Shown: positions 47,739-56,755 of the stretch, one piece after another
Numbering within the stretch: position 1 is the first letter of the stretch
How the letters are laid out: every line of letters starts with the position of its first letter
DNA from: Flavobacterium urumqiense
GTDB lineage: Bacteria; Bacteroidota; Bacteroidia; Flavobacteriales; Flavobacteriaceae
DNA: 64,000 nucleotides
Reading direction: 5' to 3'
NCBI RefSeq assembly: GCF_900108015.1
Contig: NZ_FNVP01000005.1
Coordinates: 124,001 to 188,000 of the forward strand
Translations under genes and position numbers: made by a program
Notes under the pieces: model-generated
The model's database searches: none
What the model was told of the DNA's origin: nothing
Seen by the model: the letters and a program-made list of their open reading frames with translations, nothing else

Positions 47739-48614
47739 ATGAAAATAAAAGAATACAGAAGCCAATTTATTCAAGAACTCACTCCGATCTATGATGCGGG
47801 TGAAGCGGAGAGTTTTTTCTATTTGATTCTTGAAGAAAAAAAGCAATTGAAAAGAATAGACTTGGCTTTACACCCTGATCTGAATTTTTCAGAAGAAGAA
47901 ATTGTCGTTTGGAACTTAATTTTGGAACAATTAAAAAAAGAAATTCCGATTCAGTATTTATTGGGTAAAACTGGTTTTTATGGATTGGATTTTGAAGTCA
48001 ATGAAAACGTTTTGATTCCCAGACCGGAAACCGAAGAACTAGTGGATTGGATTATTAAAAGTAATTCAAAGAGTAAAAAATATAAAAATTTAAAAATTCT
48101 GGATATTGGAACCGGAAGCGGTTGCATTGCTATTTCATTGGCAAAAAACATTCCGAATTCACAGGTTTATGCTGTAGATGTTTCCGAAAAGGCTTTGGCT
48201 ACAGCCAAAAAAAATGCGGAACTCAATAACGTAAAGGTTACTTTTAGCAATCAAAACATTCTTGATACCGAAGATTTGAAGCAGCATTTTGACATTATTG
48301 TTTCCAATCCACCTTATGTTCGAAATTTAGAAAAAGAGGAAATCAAGAAAAATGTTTTGGACAACGAACCCCATTTGGCTCTTTTTGTAGAAGATAATGA
48401 TGCGTTGATTTTTTATAGAAAAATAGCGGAGCTGGCTCAAAAAAACCTTTCACAAAACGGGCAGTTATTTTTTGAAATTAATCAATATCTATCAAAAGAA
48501 ATGGTGGAGTTACTCGAAAAAATGAATTTCAAAAACATCGAATTGCGAAAAGATATTTATGGAAATGACAGGATGATTAGTTGTCACTGCGAGGAACGGA
48601 GCAATCACATTTAG
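47739..48614 (+). CDS. prmC: Release-factor glutamine methyltransferase PrmC
   Basis: 291 residues. It methylates the Gln of the GGQ motif in release factors. The N-terminal helical domain (about 1-80) leads to VLIPRPETEELVDWII. The SAM site is ILDIGTGSGCIAISLA (about 119-134) and the catalytic NPPY is in IVSNPPYVRN. The core ends near DRMIS. The last ten residues, CHCEERSNHI, are read from a GCGAGGAACGGAGCAATC-type repeat that begins at 48582, so the natural tail or stop has been replaced by repeat DNA. Confidence 0.95.
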   Translation: MKIKEYRSQFIQELTPIYDAGEAESFFYLILEEKKQLKRIDLALHPDLNFSEEEIVVWNLILEQLKKEIPIQYLLGKTGFYGLDFEVNENVLIPRPETEELVDWIIKSNSKSKKYKNLKILDIGTGSGCIAISLAKNIPNSQVYAVDVSEKALATAKKNAELNNVKVTFSNQNILDTEDLKQHFDIIVSNPPYVRNLEKEEIKKNVLDNEPHLALFVEDNDALIFYRKIAELAQKNLSQNGQLFFEINQYLSKEMVELLEKMNFKNIELRKDIYGNDRMISCHCEERSNHI

Positions 48615-48816
48615 CTTAATTGTTACAAGCAAAAAGTTATGGTTTAGTAGGGTGTGCGTGAGGGGTAGGAGCAAATTACCTTGTAATGCGGATGACCCGA
48701 CCGCATTAAAAAAAGGGGCAACTTGTATCTATGATGAGTCAGCCCCTTTTTTTAATGGGTTCACGCCCAAAATAGTTGGGTAATACAGAATGTGATTGCT
48801 TCGTTCCTGGCAATAA
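48582..48816. mobile_element. MITE-like unit with inverted GCGAGGAACG ends
   Basis: The left end (48582-48611) carries GCGAGGAACGGAGCAATCAC. The right end (48789-48816) reads the inverted form, whose complement has CAGGAACGAAGCAATCACAT. The 235-bp span has no gene, and contains a copy of repeat family 2 and a strong hairpin (about 48708-48756). The left end overlaps the 3' end of prmC. Confidence 0.7.
48650..48772. repeat. dispersed repeat family 2, copy 2, nested in the MITE-like unit
   Basis: It begins GGGTGTGCGTGAGGGG and ends GGGTTCACGCCCAAAA; inside are ACCCGACCGCATT and the hairpin AAAAAAAGGGGC with GCCCCTTTTTTT. The ends and CCCGACC match 21309-21424. Confidence 0.7.
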
Positions 48817-48825
48817 TGCTAAAAA

Positions 48826-50067
48826 CTACTCATATCGCAAAGCCTCAATCGGATCCAACAAAGCCGCTTTTACAGCAGGATATAAACCGGAAAATATTGC
48901 TACAAGAAAACTCGTAATAAAGGCTGCTGATATGGCTCCCCATGGAATTACAAAAACAAAATTCATGGCTGTCGCAATGCCAAAACCAATTAATATTCCA
49001 AAAATTATTCCTGCCAAACCGCCTAATTGACCAATTAATAAAGTTTCTATAAAAAATTGAACGGCAATTGTTATTTTTTTAGCGCCCAATGCCTTACGAA
49101 CACCTATTTCTCGGGTGCGCTCGGTCACGGAAACAATCATAATATTCATTAAAGCGATCGAAGATCCAAAAACGGTAATGATGCCAATAAGCCAAGACGC
49201 AAGTCCAAGATATTTGGTAATTCCCAAGATTCGATTAATTAAGTCATCACTTCGAACTACTCCAAAATTATTGTCTTTTACCGGACTTAATTTGCGAACA
49301 CTTCTCATCGTGCTTATGGCGTTGTCAATGGCTTGATCCAGCAATTCTTTTCTGGAAACCATGACGCTTGTCGTGTAATTTATATTAGGTGCTGTAAACA
49401 GGGAACGCGCTACTTGAATAGGAATCAAAATCCTTAAATCTTGCTTATTGCCAAAAGTGGCCCCTTTTTCTTTTAAAACGCCAATAACTCTAAATCGGGC
49501 TCCTCTAATAGATATAATTTTGTCAATTGGATTAACATCTTTGAGCAATCCCTTCTCGAAATCAGAACCAACAACACAAACATAAGCATTGTTTTGAATA
49601 TCAAATCCAGTAAAATTTCGCCCTGAACTTGTTTCTAAACCGGAATTGGTCATGAAATATTCGTCGACTCCAACAATTGCATTTTCAGGATCCGTTTTAG
49701 CCCCTTCATATTTCACTTCGGCAGTAGTTGTAGCCGTAAAAGAAAGCGAAGTTTCGGTAAAAGGATATTTATACTTATTTTTGAAAGCAACGGCTTCCGG
49801 GTAGGAAATGATTGGATTTATGATTTTTCGTTCCTCACCGCCTTGTCTTCGAGCCGTATTTTCGTACTGATTGACATTAAAAGTGTTGGCTCCCATTGAA
49901 GCAAAATCAGATGAAATCGTGTTTTCTAAAGCAGCAACAACAGTCAGAATTCCAACCAATGCAGTAATTCCAATAGCAATTATCAAAACCGTAAGAATGG
50001 TTCTTAACAACTGCGTTTTGATAGATCCTAAAGCGATCCGAATATTTTCTTTGAATAATTTTAGCAT
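48826..50067 (-). CDS. MacB/FtsX-type ABC transporter permease
   Basis: 413 residues. The layout is one N-terminal membrane helix (about 20-42, ILTVLIIAIGITALVGILTV), a large outside MacB-type domain (about 45-275), and three helices at the C-terminus. TERTREIGVRKALGAKK (about 315-331) is the FtsX-domain coupling loop to the ATPase. No ATPase gene adjoins it here, so its partner is elsewhere. Such systems export lipoproteins, peptides or antibiotics, or signal in the membrane; the substrate is unknown. Confidence 0.9.
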   Translation of the reverse strand: MLKLFKENIRIALGSIKTQLLRTILTVLIIAIGITALVGILTVVAALENTISSDFASMGANTFNVNQYENTARRQGGEERKIINPIISYPEAVAFKNKYKYPFTETSLSFTATTTAEVKYEGAKTDPENAIVGVDEYFMTNSGLETSSGRNFTGFDIQNNAYVCVVGSDFEKGLLKDVNPIDKIISIRGARFRVIGVLKEKGATFGNKQDLRILIPIQVARSLFTAPNINYTTSVMVSRKELLDQAIDNAISTMRSVRKLSPVKDNNFGVVRSDDLINRILGITKYLGLASWLIGIITVFGSSIALMNIMIVSVTERTREIGVRKALGAKKITIAVQFFIETLLIGQLGGLAGIIFGILIGFGIATAMNFVFVIPWGAISAAFITSFLVAIFSGLYPAVKAALLDPIEALRYE

Positions 50068-50137
50068 AGTTTCTATTTGACACGAAAATACAATTTTTGT
50101 TACAAATTTTCTTTTCTAAAATCCTGATTTATTTTTA

Positions 50138-50278
50138 GGAGCTATTTCCAGCTTTCGTTACAATCAAGCATTAAAAATAATTTATTTTCAATTGTCAAAA
50201 AGGAGCTTCCTTTGGTCGCTCTTTTCGCCAAGAAAATAATATTATTTTTAGCGCTTAATTTCCGCTCCAATCCGGGCT
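50138..50278 (+). repeat. dispersed repeat family 1, copy C
   Basis: It begins GGAGCTATTTCCAGCT and ends ATTTCCGCTCCAATCCGGGC then T. The middle carries GGAGCTTCCTTTGGTCGCTC, matching the middle of copy A at 6376. AT-rich DNA fills the rest of the gap 50068-50432 with no gene seen. Confidence 0.78.
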
Positions 50279-50432
50279 AATGATTCGGGAAATAAAATGC
50301 GAATTTTTTTAGAAAGAATTATTTTAAAAAGTAAGATATTTGCAAAGAATTACAATTTTAGAATTCCGATCTGCGATTTTGAGTTGTTTGATAGTTTTTT
50401 TAAATTCGTAATTCATAATTCGTAAATCAACA

Positions 50433-52082
50433 ATGGCATCAAAACCGAGCATTCCAAAAGGCACAAGAGATTTTTCCCCAACTGAGGTGGCAAAACGTCA
50501 ATATATCATTCAGATTATAAAAAGTAATTTCGAGAAATTCGGTTTCCAACCTATAGAAACACCTTCATTCGAAAACTCCGAAACCTTAATGGGGAAGTAC
50601 GGAGAAGAAGGCGATCGCCTGATTTTCAAAATATTAAATTCCGGAGAATATGTTTCTAAATTTAACGATACACTTGTTGAGTTTATACGCTTTTCTATAA
50701 TATATCATAAAGATTATTTAAAAAAGAAAAATGAATCTTTTGATATGAAAGATTACGATTTTCTATATAAAAAGAATCTTGCGACATATTTAAAAAGTAA
50801 AAACTTATATATTTTTAAAGATGCAACAGTATCAGAGATAGAATTATTGGATGATGTTTTCTATTTTATATTAAAGCGTCTTAAAAAAGATGATTTGCTT
50901 TCAAAAGCAGATTCGGAGTTTGATGATTTTGTTAAAATCATTTTTGCTGATTTTTATTATGAATTGAAGTACAAGTATTTGACTAGTTACATTTCCGAAA
51001 AAGCGTTGCGTTATGACTTAACCGTTCCGTTTGCTCGATACGTTGTACAACACCAAAACGAAATTGAATTTCCATTCAAACGCTACCAAATACAACCGGT
51101 TTGGCGTGCAGACCGTCCACAAAAAGGGCGTTTCAGAGAATTTTTTCAATGTGATGCTGATGTGGTAGGTTCTAAATCGTTATGGCAAGAAGTGGAGTTG
51201 GTACAATTATATGACACTGTTTTTACCGCTTTGGGTTTAAACGCAGTAACCATCAAAATTAACAATAGAAAAATATTATCTGGAATTGCCGAAGTGATTG
51301 GTGCGTCAGATAAACTGATAGATTTCACAGTAGCTCTGGACAAGCTGGATAAAATAGGCGAGGATGGTGTGAAGAAAGAAATGATGGAAAAAGGGATTTC
51401 TGAAGAAGCCATTCTAAAAGTACAGCCGCTTTTCAGTTTTACAGGAACTATTTCTGAGAAAATAACGCAGCTTTCTGTACTGCTTTCTGAATCAGAAGAA
51501 GGAATGAAAGGAGTAGAAGAATTGCGTTTTATTTGTGAGAATGTAATCAAATTGGGATTGAGTAATTCCATTTTAGATTTAGATGTAACATTAGCAAGAG
51601 GATTAAATTATTACACAGGAGCTATTTTTGAAGTGGCCCCGCCAAAATCGGTTGCAATGGGTTCCATTGGAGGTGGAGGTCGATACGATGATTTGACCGG
51701 GATTTTTGGATTGAAAAATATGAGCGGCGTGGGAATTTCATTCGGATTAGACCGAATTTATTTGGTCGTCGAAGAGCTAAATTTGTTTCCGGAAACAGTT
51801 ACGGCAACTTCCAAAGCATTGTTTATTAATTATGGCGATAAAGAAGCTTTTTATGCTTTGCAAGCCATCCAGAAATTGAGAGCTTCAGGAATAAAAGTAG
51901 AATTTTATCCAGATAACACAAAGGTGGCGAAACAATTTCAGCATGCGGATAAACGAGGAATTCCTTATGCAGTGATAATCGGAGAACAGGAAATGGCTTC
52001 CAATTCCTATTTGCTTAAAAATCTGATTACGGGAGAACAGGTTTCGCTTAATTTTGAAAATTTAAGAAATGCACTTTCATAG
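50433..52082 (+). CDS. hisS: Histidyl-tRNA synthetase with a large internal insertion
   Basis: 549 residues; HisRS is usually 420-480. It loads His onto its tRNA. Motif 1 region [16 protein letters not shown] and [15 protein letters not shown] are normal up to about 70. Then residues about 71-181 form a Lys/Asp/Phe/Tyr-rich stretch ([37 protein letters not shown] and more) before the normal [18 protein letters not shown]. Family members usually have a short linker here. Motif 2 ([20 protein letters not shown]), the HisA motif [13 protein letters not shown] and the motif 3 part GGGGRYDDL are intact, and the anticodon domain is present. The insert is in frame and AT-rich. Confidence 0.94.
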   Translation: MASKPSIPKGTRDFSPTEVAKRQYIIQIIKSNFEKFGFQPIETPSFENSETLMGKYGEEGDRLIFKILNSGEYVSKFNDTLVEFIRFSIIYHKDYLKKKNESFDMKDYDFLYKKNLATYLKSKNLYIFKDATVSEIELLDDVFYFILKRLKKDDLLSKADSEFDDFVKIIFADFYYELKYKYLTSYISEKALRYDLTVPFARYVVQHQNEIEFPFKRYQIQPVWRADRPQKGRFREFFQCDADVVGSKSLWQEVELVQLYDTVFTALGLNAVTIKINNRKILSGIAEVIGASDKLIDFTVALDKLDKIGEDGVKKEMMEKGISEEAILKVQPLFSFTGTISEKITQLSVLLSESEEGMKGVEELRFICENVIKLGLSNSILDLDVTLARGLNYYTGAIFEVAPPKSVAMGSIGGGGRYDDLTGIFGLKNMSGVGISFGLDRIYLVVEELNLFPETVTATSKALFINYGDKEAFYALQAIQKLRASGIKVEFYPDNTKVAKQFQHADKRGIPYAVIIGEQEMASNSYLLKNLITGEQVSLNFENLRNALS

Positions 52083-52101
52083 TCCTATAACTTTACTGCA
52101 T

Positions 52102-52136
52102 AAAAAAAGCTTCGTTTAAAAAACGAAGCTTTTTTT
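52102..52136 (+). terminator. rho-independent terminator after hisS
   Basis: A perfect 16-bp stem, AAAAAAAGCTTCGTTT with AAACGAAGCTTTTTTT, has an AAA loop. The rest of the gap (52137-52331) is AT-rich with nothing else seen. Confidence 0.9.
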
Positions 52137-52331
52137 AATATAATACAATGGTGAATTAATAATTTTTCAGGGAACCTTAAGTTTAATTTTTATTAAAAAA
52201 AACTCAGACAAATCTATACAAACTATATCGAGATAATCATAAAATTATATTAAAATTTTCACATTGAAGATTTAATTGTTCTAAAAAGAATAAAACGAAA
52301 ATTGAGGGGTGTTTTAACAAAAGAGTGACAA

Positions 52332-52364
52332 TTTGACATTTTAAAAGAATTGGCAGTACTTTTG
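52332..52364 (+). promoter_or_regulatory. promoter of grpE-dnaJ
   Basis: TTTG (52332-52335) and TACTTTTG (52357-52364) are spaced by 21 bases, a full match to the Bacteroidota -33/-7 pattern TTTG-n-TAnnTTTG. The start codon of grpE lies 23 bases after it. Confidence 0.7.
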
Positions 52365-52387
52365 CAATCTAAAGAAAAGAATAAAAA

Positions 52388-52960
52388 ATGAAGTTTAAGA
52401 ATATTTTTAAAAATATAAGTAATATGACTACTGAAAATACAGAAATCGATCAAGAAATAGACGAAGTAACATTAGAAAATAATGCGAACGGAGAACAACT
52501 TATTATTGAGGAATTAAGTGTAGAAGAGCAATTAACACAAGACTTAGCGAAGGAAAAAGATAAGTATTTACGATTATTTGCTGAATTTGAAAATTACAAA
52601 CGAAGAACTACAAAAGAGCGTATTGAGTTGTTTAAAACGGCTAACCAAGAGGTTTTACTTGCGATGCTTCCTGTTTTAGATGATTTTGACAGAGCTTTGG
52701 TTGAAATTAGCAAATCAGAAGATGAACTTTTATTGAAAGGTGTTGAACTTATCCATGAAAAATTAAAAAACACGTTAGTTTCCAAAGGATTAGAACAAGT
52801 TGAGATTAAGGCTGGTGATGTTTTTGATGCCGATTTTGCTGAAGCAATAACGCAAATTCCCGCTCCGAAGATGAAAGGGAAAATTGTTGATATTCTTGAA
52901 AAAGGATACAAATTGGGAGACAAAATTATTCGTTTTCCTAAAGTGGTTATAGGGCAGTAG
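52388..52960 (+). CDS. grpE: GrpE nucleotide-exchange factor for DnaK
   Basis: 190 residues from ATG at 52388; an internal Met at residue 13 (MTTENTEID) is also possible, but the promoter position allows the first. An acidic, disordered start is followed by the long coiled coil AKEKDKYLRLFAEFENYKRRT and then the beta-rich head DADFAEAITQIPAPKMKGKI with GYKLGDKIIRFPKVVIG. It releases ADP from DnaK. dnaJ follows 78 bases later; the gap carries a repeated AGAGACGCGAT unit. Confidence 0.95.
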   Translation: MKFKNIFKNISNMTTENTEIDQEIDEVTLENNANGEQLIIEELSVEEQLTQDLAKEKDKYLRLFAEFENYKRRTTKERIELFKTANQEVLLAMLPVLDDFDRALVEISKSEDELLLKGVELIHEKLKNTLVSKGLEQVEIKAGDVFDADFAEAITQIPAPKMKGKIVDILEKGYKLGDKIIRFPKVVIGQ

Positions 52961-52962
52961 TA

Positions 52963-53017
52963 GTAGAGACGCGATTTATCGCATCTTTTAGTTAGAGAGA
53001 CGCGATAAACCGCATCT
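52963..53017. repeat. two tandem AGAGACGCGAT...CGCATCT units
   Basis: AGAGACGCGATTTATCGCAT (from 52965) and AGAGACGCGATAAACCGCAT (from 52996) are two copies of one short palindromic unit in the grpE-dnaJ gap. It may slow ribosomes or act as a processing hairpin. Confidence 0.7.
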
Positions 53018-53038
53018 GTACGACATAAAAAAATAAAA

Positions 53039-54154
53039 ATGAAAAAAGATTTTTACGAAATATTAGGCATTTCAAAAAATGCTGATGCTGCCGAAATTAA
53101 AAAAGCATACAGAAAACAAGCGATAGCACATCATCCTGACAAAAATCCTGGAGACAAATCGGCAGAAGAAAAATTCAAATTAGCAGCCGAAGCATATGAA
53201 GTACTAAGTGATGCTCAGAAAAAAGCCAAATATGATCAATACGGTCATCAAGCATTTGATGGTTCAGGTGGTTTTGGCGGAGGTGGTCACGGCGGAATGA
53301 ATATGGATGACATATTTAGTCAGTTTGGTGATATCTTCGGTGGCGGTTTTGGTGGTTTTGGCGGCGGCGGTGGAGGAGGAGTTCGTCGCGCTAAAGGAAG
53401 TAACCTACGTATCAAAGTTAAATTGACACTGGAAGAAATTGCTAATGGTGTTGAGAAAAAAGTAAAGGTAAAACGTAAAGTTCAGGCTCCGGGTGTTTCG
53501 TATAAAACTTGTTCTACTTGTAACGGTCAAGGTCAGGTAATGCGAGTTACCAATACCATTTTGGGTAGAATGCAATCTGCTTCAACCTGCCCAACATGTG
53601 GAGGTTCTGGTCAGATTTTAGATAGAAAACCAGCAGAAGCGGATTCACAAGGAATGATTCTCGAAGACGAAACCGTTTCAATCAAAATTCCTGCCGGTGT
53701 AGTTGACGGAATGCAATTGAAAGTGTCTAACAAAGGGAACGATGCGCCGGGAAATAGTATTCCGGGAGATTTAATTGTTGCCATCGAAGAACTGGAACAT
53801 GAGTTCTTGAAACGTGAAGGGGAGAATTTGCATTATGATTTATACATCAGTTTTGCTGAAGCTGTTCTTGGAATTTCTAAAGACATTGAAGCGATAAATG
53901 GTAAAGTGAGAATTAAATTGGAAGAAGGGATTCAATCTGGTAAAATTCTTAGATTAAAAGGAAAAGGAATTCCAAACATCAACGGTTACGGTAGCGGAGA
54001 TTTGTTAGTGCATGTTAATGTTTGGACTCCAAAAACATTGAATAAAGAACAAAAACAGTTTTTTGAAAATGCATTAACGGATGAGAATTTTATTCCAAAT
54101 CCTGAAAAGTCAGACAAATCATTTTTTGAGAAAGTAAAAGATATGTTTTCGTAA
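53039..54154 (+). CDS. dnaJ: Chaperone DnaJ
   Basis: 371 residues. The J domain (about 1-70) has HPD in AHHPDKNPGD and starts KDFYEILGISKNADAAEI. A Gly/Phe-rich region follows (GGFGGGGHGG and more). The zinc region shows just two CxxCxGxG motifs, CSTCNGQG and CPTCGGSG, where typical DnaJ has four. The C-terminal substrate domains begin MILEDETVSIKIPAGV and hold GDLIVAIEELEHEFLKREG. It activates DnaK ATPase. The two-motif form seems common in flavobacteria. Confidence 0.95.
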   Translation: MKKDFYEILGISKNADAAEIKKAYRKQAIAHHPDKNPGDKSAEEKFKLAAEAYEVLSDAQKKAKYDQYGHQAFDGSGGFGGGGHGGMNMDDIFSQFGDIFGGGFGGFGGGGGGGVRRAKGSNLRIKVKLTLEEIANGVEKKVKVKRKVQAPGVSYKTCSTCNGQGQVMRVTNTILGRMQSASTCPTCGGSGQILDRKPAEADSQGMILEDETVSIKIPAGVVDGMQLKVSNKGNDAPGNSIPGDLIVAIEELEHEFLKREGENLHYDLYISFAEAVLGISKDIEAINGKVRIKLEEGIQSGKILRLKGKGIPNINGYGSGDLLVHVNVWTPKTLNKEQKQFFENALTDENFIPNPEKSDKSFFEKVKDMFS

Positions 54155-54191
54155 TACAGACGTAATTTATTCCGTTTGTTTTAAAATAAAT

Positions 54192-54234
54192 AAAAAAACC
54201 CATCCTGGTAAAAAAAACAAGGGTGGGTTTTTTA
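54192..54234 (+). terminator. rho-independent terminator after dnaJ
   Basis: The stem AAAACCCATCCT with AGGGTGGGTTTT (one G-T pair) has a loop of about 14 nt and is followed by T. Confidence 0.8.
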
Positions 54235-54295
54235 TGTAACAATTATAACTATTTCGGTACTAATTATTTACTTTTACACCAATTAAAAATTTAGC

Positions 54296-55216
54296 ATGAG
54301 TAATATACTTGAAGTTAATAAAGTCGTGAAGCAATATGGTGATTATGTAGCGCTTAACGAAGTTTCATTAACTGTTCCTAAAGGCAGTATCTACGGGCTT
54401 TTAGGCCCAAACGGAGCAGGGAAAACATCACTAATCCGAATCATAAATCAGATTACTTTACCTGACAGCGGCGAAATTATCCTTGATGGTGAAAAGCTAC
54501 AGCCTAAACACGTTCAATATATTGGATATCTTCCTGAAGAAAGAGGATTATACAATACGATGAAAGTGGGGGAACAATGCCTGTATTTGGCTCAAATGAA
54601 AGGACTTTCAAAAGCAGAAGCCAAAACGCAACTTGAATATTGGTTTGACAGATTAGAAATTCAAGGGTGGTGGAACAAGAAAATTCAGGAACTTTCTAAA
54701 GGAATGGCACAAAAAATTCAGTTTGTGGTATGCGTGTTGCACAAGCCAAAACTGTTAATTTTTGATGAGCCGTTCTCTGGTTTTGATCCGGTAAATGCCA
54801 ATATTATCAAAGATGAAATTCTTGCGTTGCGAGAAAATGGAGCTACCATAATTTTCTCGACACATCGTATGGAAAGTGTGGAGGAATTGTGCGATCATAT
54901 TGCTTTACTTCATAAGTCGAATAAATTGATTGAAGGAAAACTGGATGATGTCAAAAGACAATTTAAAACCAATAGTTATGAGGTGGGTGTTTTATCGGAT
55001 AATGTAGAAGGTTTGATGTATAATATTACGCAAAAATTTACGGTTGGTCCTGCTAATTTCAAATCGCTTAACAACGAATTAAAACTAGAAATTCAATTGG
55101 GGAATGCCACGCCAAACGAGTTATTAAATATTCTGACACAACGCGGACAAGTAACCCATTTTGTAGAAAAAATTCCAAGTGTTAACGATATTTTCATTCA
55201 AACAGTAAGTAAATAG
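54296..55216 (+). CDS. ABC transporter ATP-binding protein (NatA-like)
   Basis: 306 residues. Walker A is GLLGPNGAGKTSLIRI (about 34-49), the signature is ELSKGMAQKIQFV (about 135) and Walker B with catalytic Glu is LLIFDEPFSGFDP (about 155-167), then FSTHRMESVEELCD for the H-loop. The family resembles NatA of sodium-exporting or antibiotic exporters. It is paired with the permease that follows by 86 bases, which together would form a full exporter. The substrate is unknown. Confidence 0.92.
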   Translation: MSNILEVNKVVKQYGDYVALNEVSLTVPKGSIYGLLGPNGAGKTSLIRIINQITLPDSGEIILDGEKLQPKHVQYIGYLPEERGLYNTMKVGEQCLYLAQMKGLSKAEAKTQLEYWFDRLEIQGWWNKKIQELSKGMAQKIQFVVCVLHKPKLLIFDEPFSGFDPVNANIIKDEILALRENGATIIFSTHRMESVEELCDHIALLHKSNKLIEGKLDDVKRQFKTNSYEVGVLSDNVEGLMYNITQKFTVGPANFKSLNNELKLEIQLGNATPNELLNILTQRGQVTHFVEKIPSVNDIFIQTVSK

Positions 55217-55302
55217 ACTTCCTTAGACTTCTTAGGTTTTTAGAAAATCTAAAGGTTTATAATTTTAATAATCTAAAATGTCTAATCATTTAATAAACTA
55301 AA

Positions 55303-56619
55303 ATGTCTATAATAGCATTAATCATAAAAAGAGAATTTATTTCCAAAGTTCGTAATAAGTCTTTCATAGTAATGACTTTTCTGAGTCCACTATTATTTGT
55401 GGGAATAGCTGCATTTGTGGGCTATTTAAGCTCCATGAAAGCGGACACTAAACGGATTGCTATTCACGATGAATCGGGTTTATTTGTCAAAGAATTCACT
55501 TCACAGAATACTAAGAAAGGGGAATTTAAATATCTCGATTTGTCTTTGATTAATTTGAAATTTCTTAAAGATAGTATCACTAATGAAAGCTTCGAAGGAT
55601 TGCTATATATCCCAAAAGAAAAAAACACAAAGGATTTTGAAAATAAGATACAATTTATTTCAAACAACAGTCCGAGTATTTCTTTCATCGAAAATGTTCA
55701 GGAAATAATTGCAAAAAAGTTGACCAAAACAAATTTGGAAAATGCACATCTCGATACCTTAGCCATAAAAAATGCCGAATCGAAAGTGAATATCAGCTTA
55801 GCAAAAGCTTCTGGCGAGGAAAGTGTAAAAGGGCTAAACGAAATTAAAATAGGGATTGGCGGCGCCTTTGGATATCTCATTATGATGTTCATCATCATTT
55901 ACGGAAATATGGTAATGCGCAGCGTGATTGAGGAAAAAACAAATCGCATTGTCGAGATTATCATTTCCTCCGTTAAGCCATTTCAACTGATGATGGGGAA
56001 AATTATAGGAACTTCGTTAGCAGGATTATTGCAATTTCTTATTTGGGCCATTATCGGAATGTCATTAATGTTTGCGGCTTCGGTGTTTTTTGGGGTAAAT
56101 GTAGGGCCCACCGCCAGAATTTCACCTGAATTAATGCAAAATGCCCAACAAGAATTTGCCGGAACTGCTCAAATGTATATCAAAGAATTGTGGAATTTGC
56201 CTATTGCAAGCATTTTGGTAGGATTCGTCATTTATTTCATTGGAGGCTATTTTCTTTACAGTTCATTTTATGCCGCAATTGGTGCTGCTGTTGACAATCA
56301 AACCGATTCTCAACAATTTCTCTTGCCTATCATAATGCCATTAATGTTGAGTGTTTATATCGGTTTTTTTACCGTTATAAATGATCCACATGGGACAATT
56401 GCAATTATTTTTTCAATGATTCCACTCACATCACCCATCGTTATGCTTATGCGAATCCCGTTTGGCGTACCTTGGTGGCAAATCGCAATATCAATAACAA
56501 TATTATTCGGCACCTTCTTTTCAGTGGTTTGGTTTGCTGCTAAAATATACCGCGTAGGGATACTCATGTATGGCAAAAAACCAACATGGAACGAATTATA
56601 CCGATGGTTAAAATATTAA
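55303..56619 (+). CDS. ABC transporter permease (NatB-like)
   Basis: 438 residues. One membrane helix is near the start (about 22-43), then an outside domain of about 140 residues (FKYLDLSLINLKFLKDSI) and five or six helices in the second half. Helix 2 is preceded by GGAFGYLIMMFIIIYGN and SVIEEKTNRIVEIIISSVKPFQLM, the ABC-2 coupling region. It is the membrane partner of the ATPase upstream. NatB-type proteins move Na+ or drugs; the substrate here is unknown. Confidence 0.9.
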   Translation: MSIIALIIKREFISKVRNKSFIVMTFLSPLLFVGIAAFVGYLSSMKADTKRIAIHDESGLFVKEFTSQNTKKGEFKYLDLSLINLKFLKDSITNESFEGLLYIPKEKNTKDFENKIQFISNNSPSISFIENVQEIIAKKLTKTNLENAHLDTLAIKNAESKVNISLAKASGEESVKGLNEIKIGIGGAFGYLIMMFIIIYGNMVMRSVIEEKTNRIVEIIISSVKPFQLMMGKIIGTSLAGLLQFLIWAIIGMSLMFAASVFFGVNVGPTARISPELMQNAQQEFAGTAQMYIKELWNLPIASILVGFVIYFIGGYFLYSSFYAAIGAAVDNQTDSQQFLLPIIMPLMLSVYIGFFTVINDPHGTIAIIFSMIPLTSPIVMLMRIPFGVPWWQIAISITILFGTFFSVVWFAAKIYRVGILMYGKKPTWNELYRWLKY

Positions 56620-56662
56620 TACTTTGGTTTGTTTCCGCTTCGTTAAAATTTAATTAATTTAT

Positions 56663-56741
56663 GGAGCTGTTTCCCGCTTTCCGTTGCAATCTTTTTATTT
56701 TTAAAGAAAAAATAAAAAGGATTTTCACTTCAATCCGGGCT
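56663..56741 (+). repeat. dispersed repeat family 1, copy D
   Basis: It begins GGAGCTGTTTCCCGCT and ends TTTTCACTTCAATCCGGGCT. The core is a short hairpin, TTTTTATTTTTA with complement TAAAGAAAAAATAAAAA, much shorter than that of copy B. Confidence 0.82.
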
Positions 56742-56755
56742 AAAAAAATAAAAAT

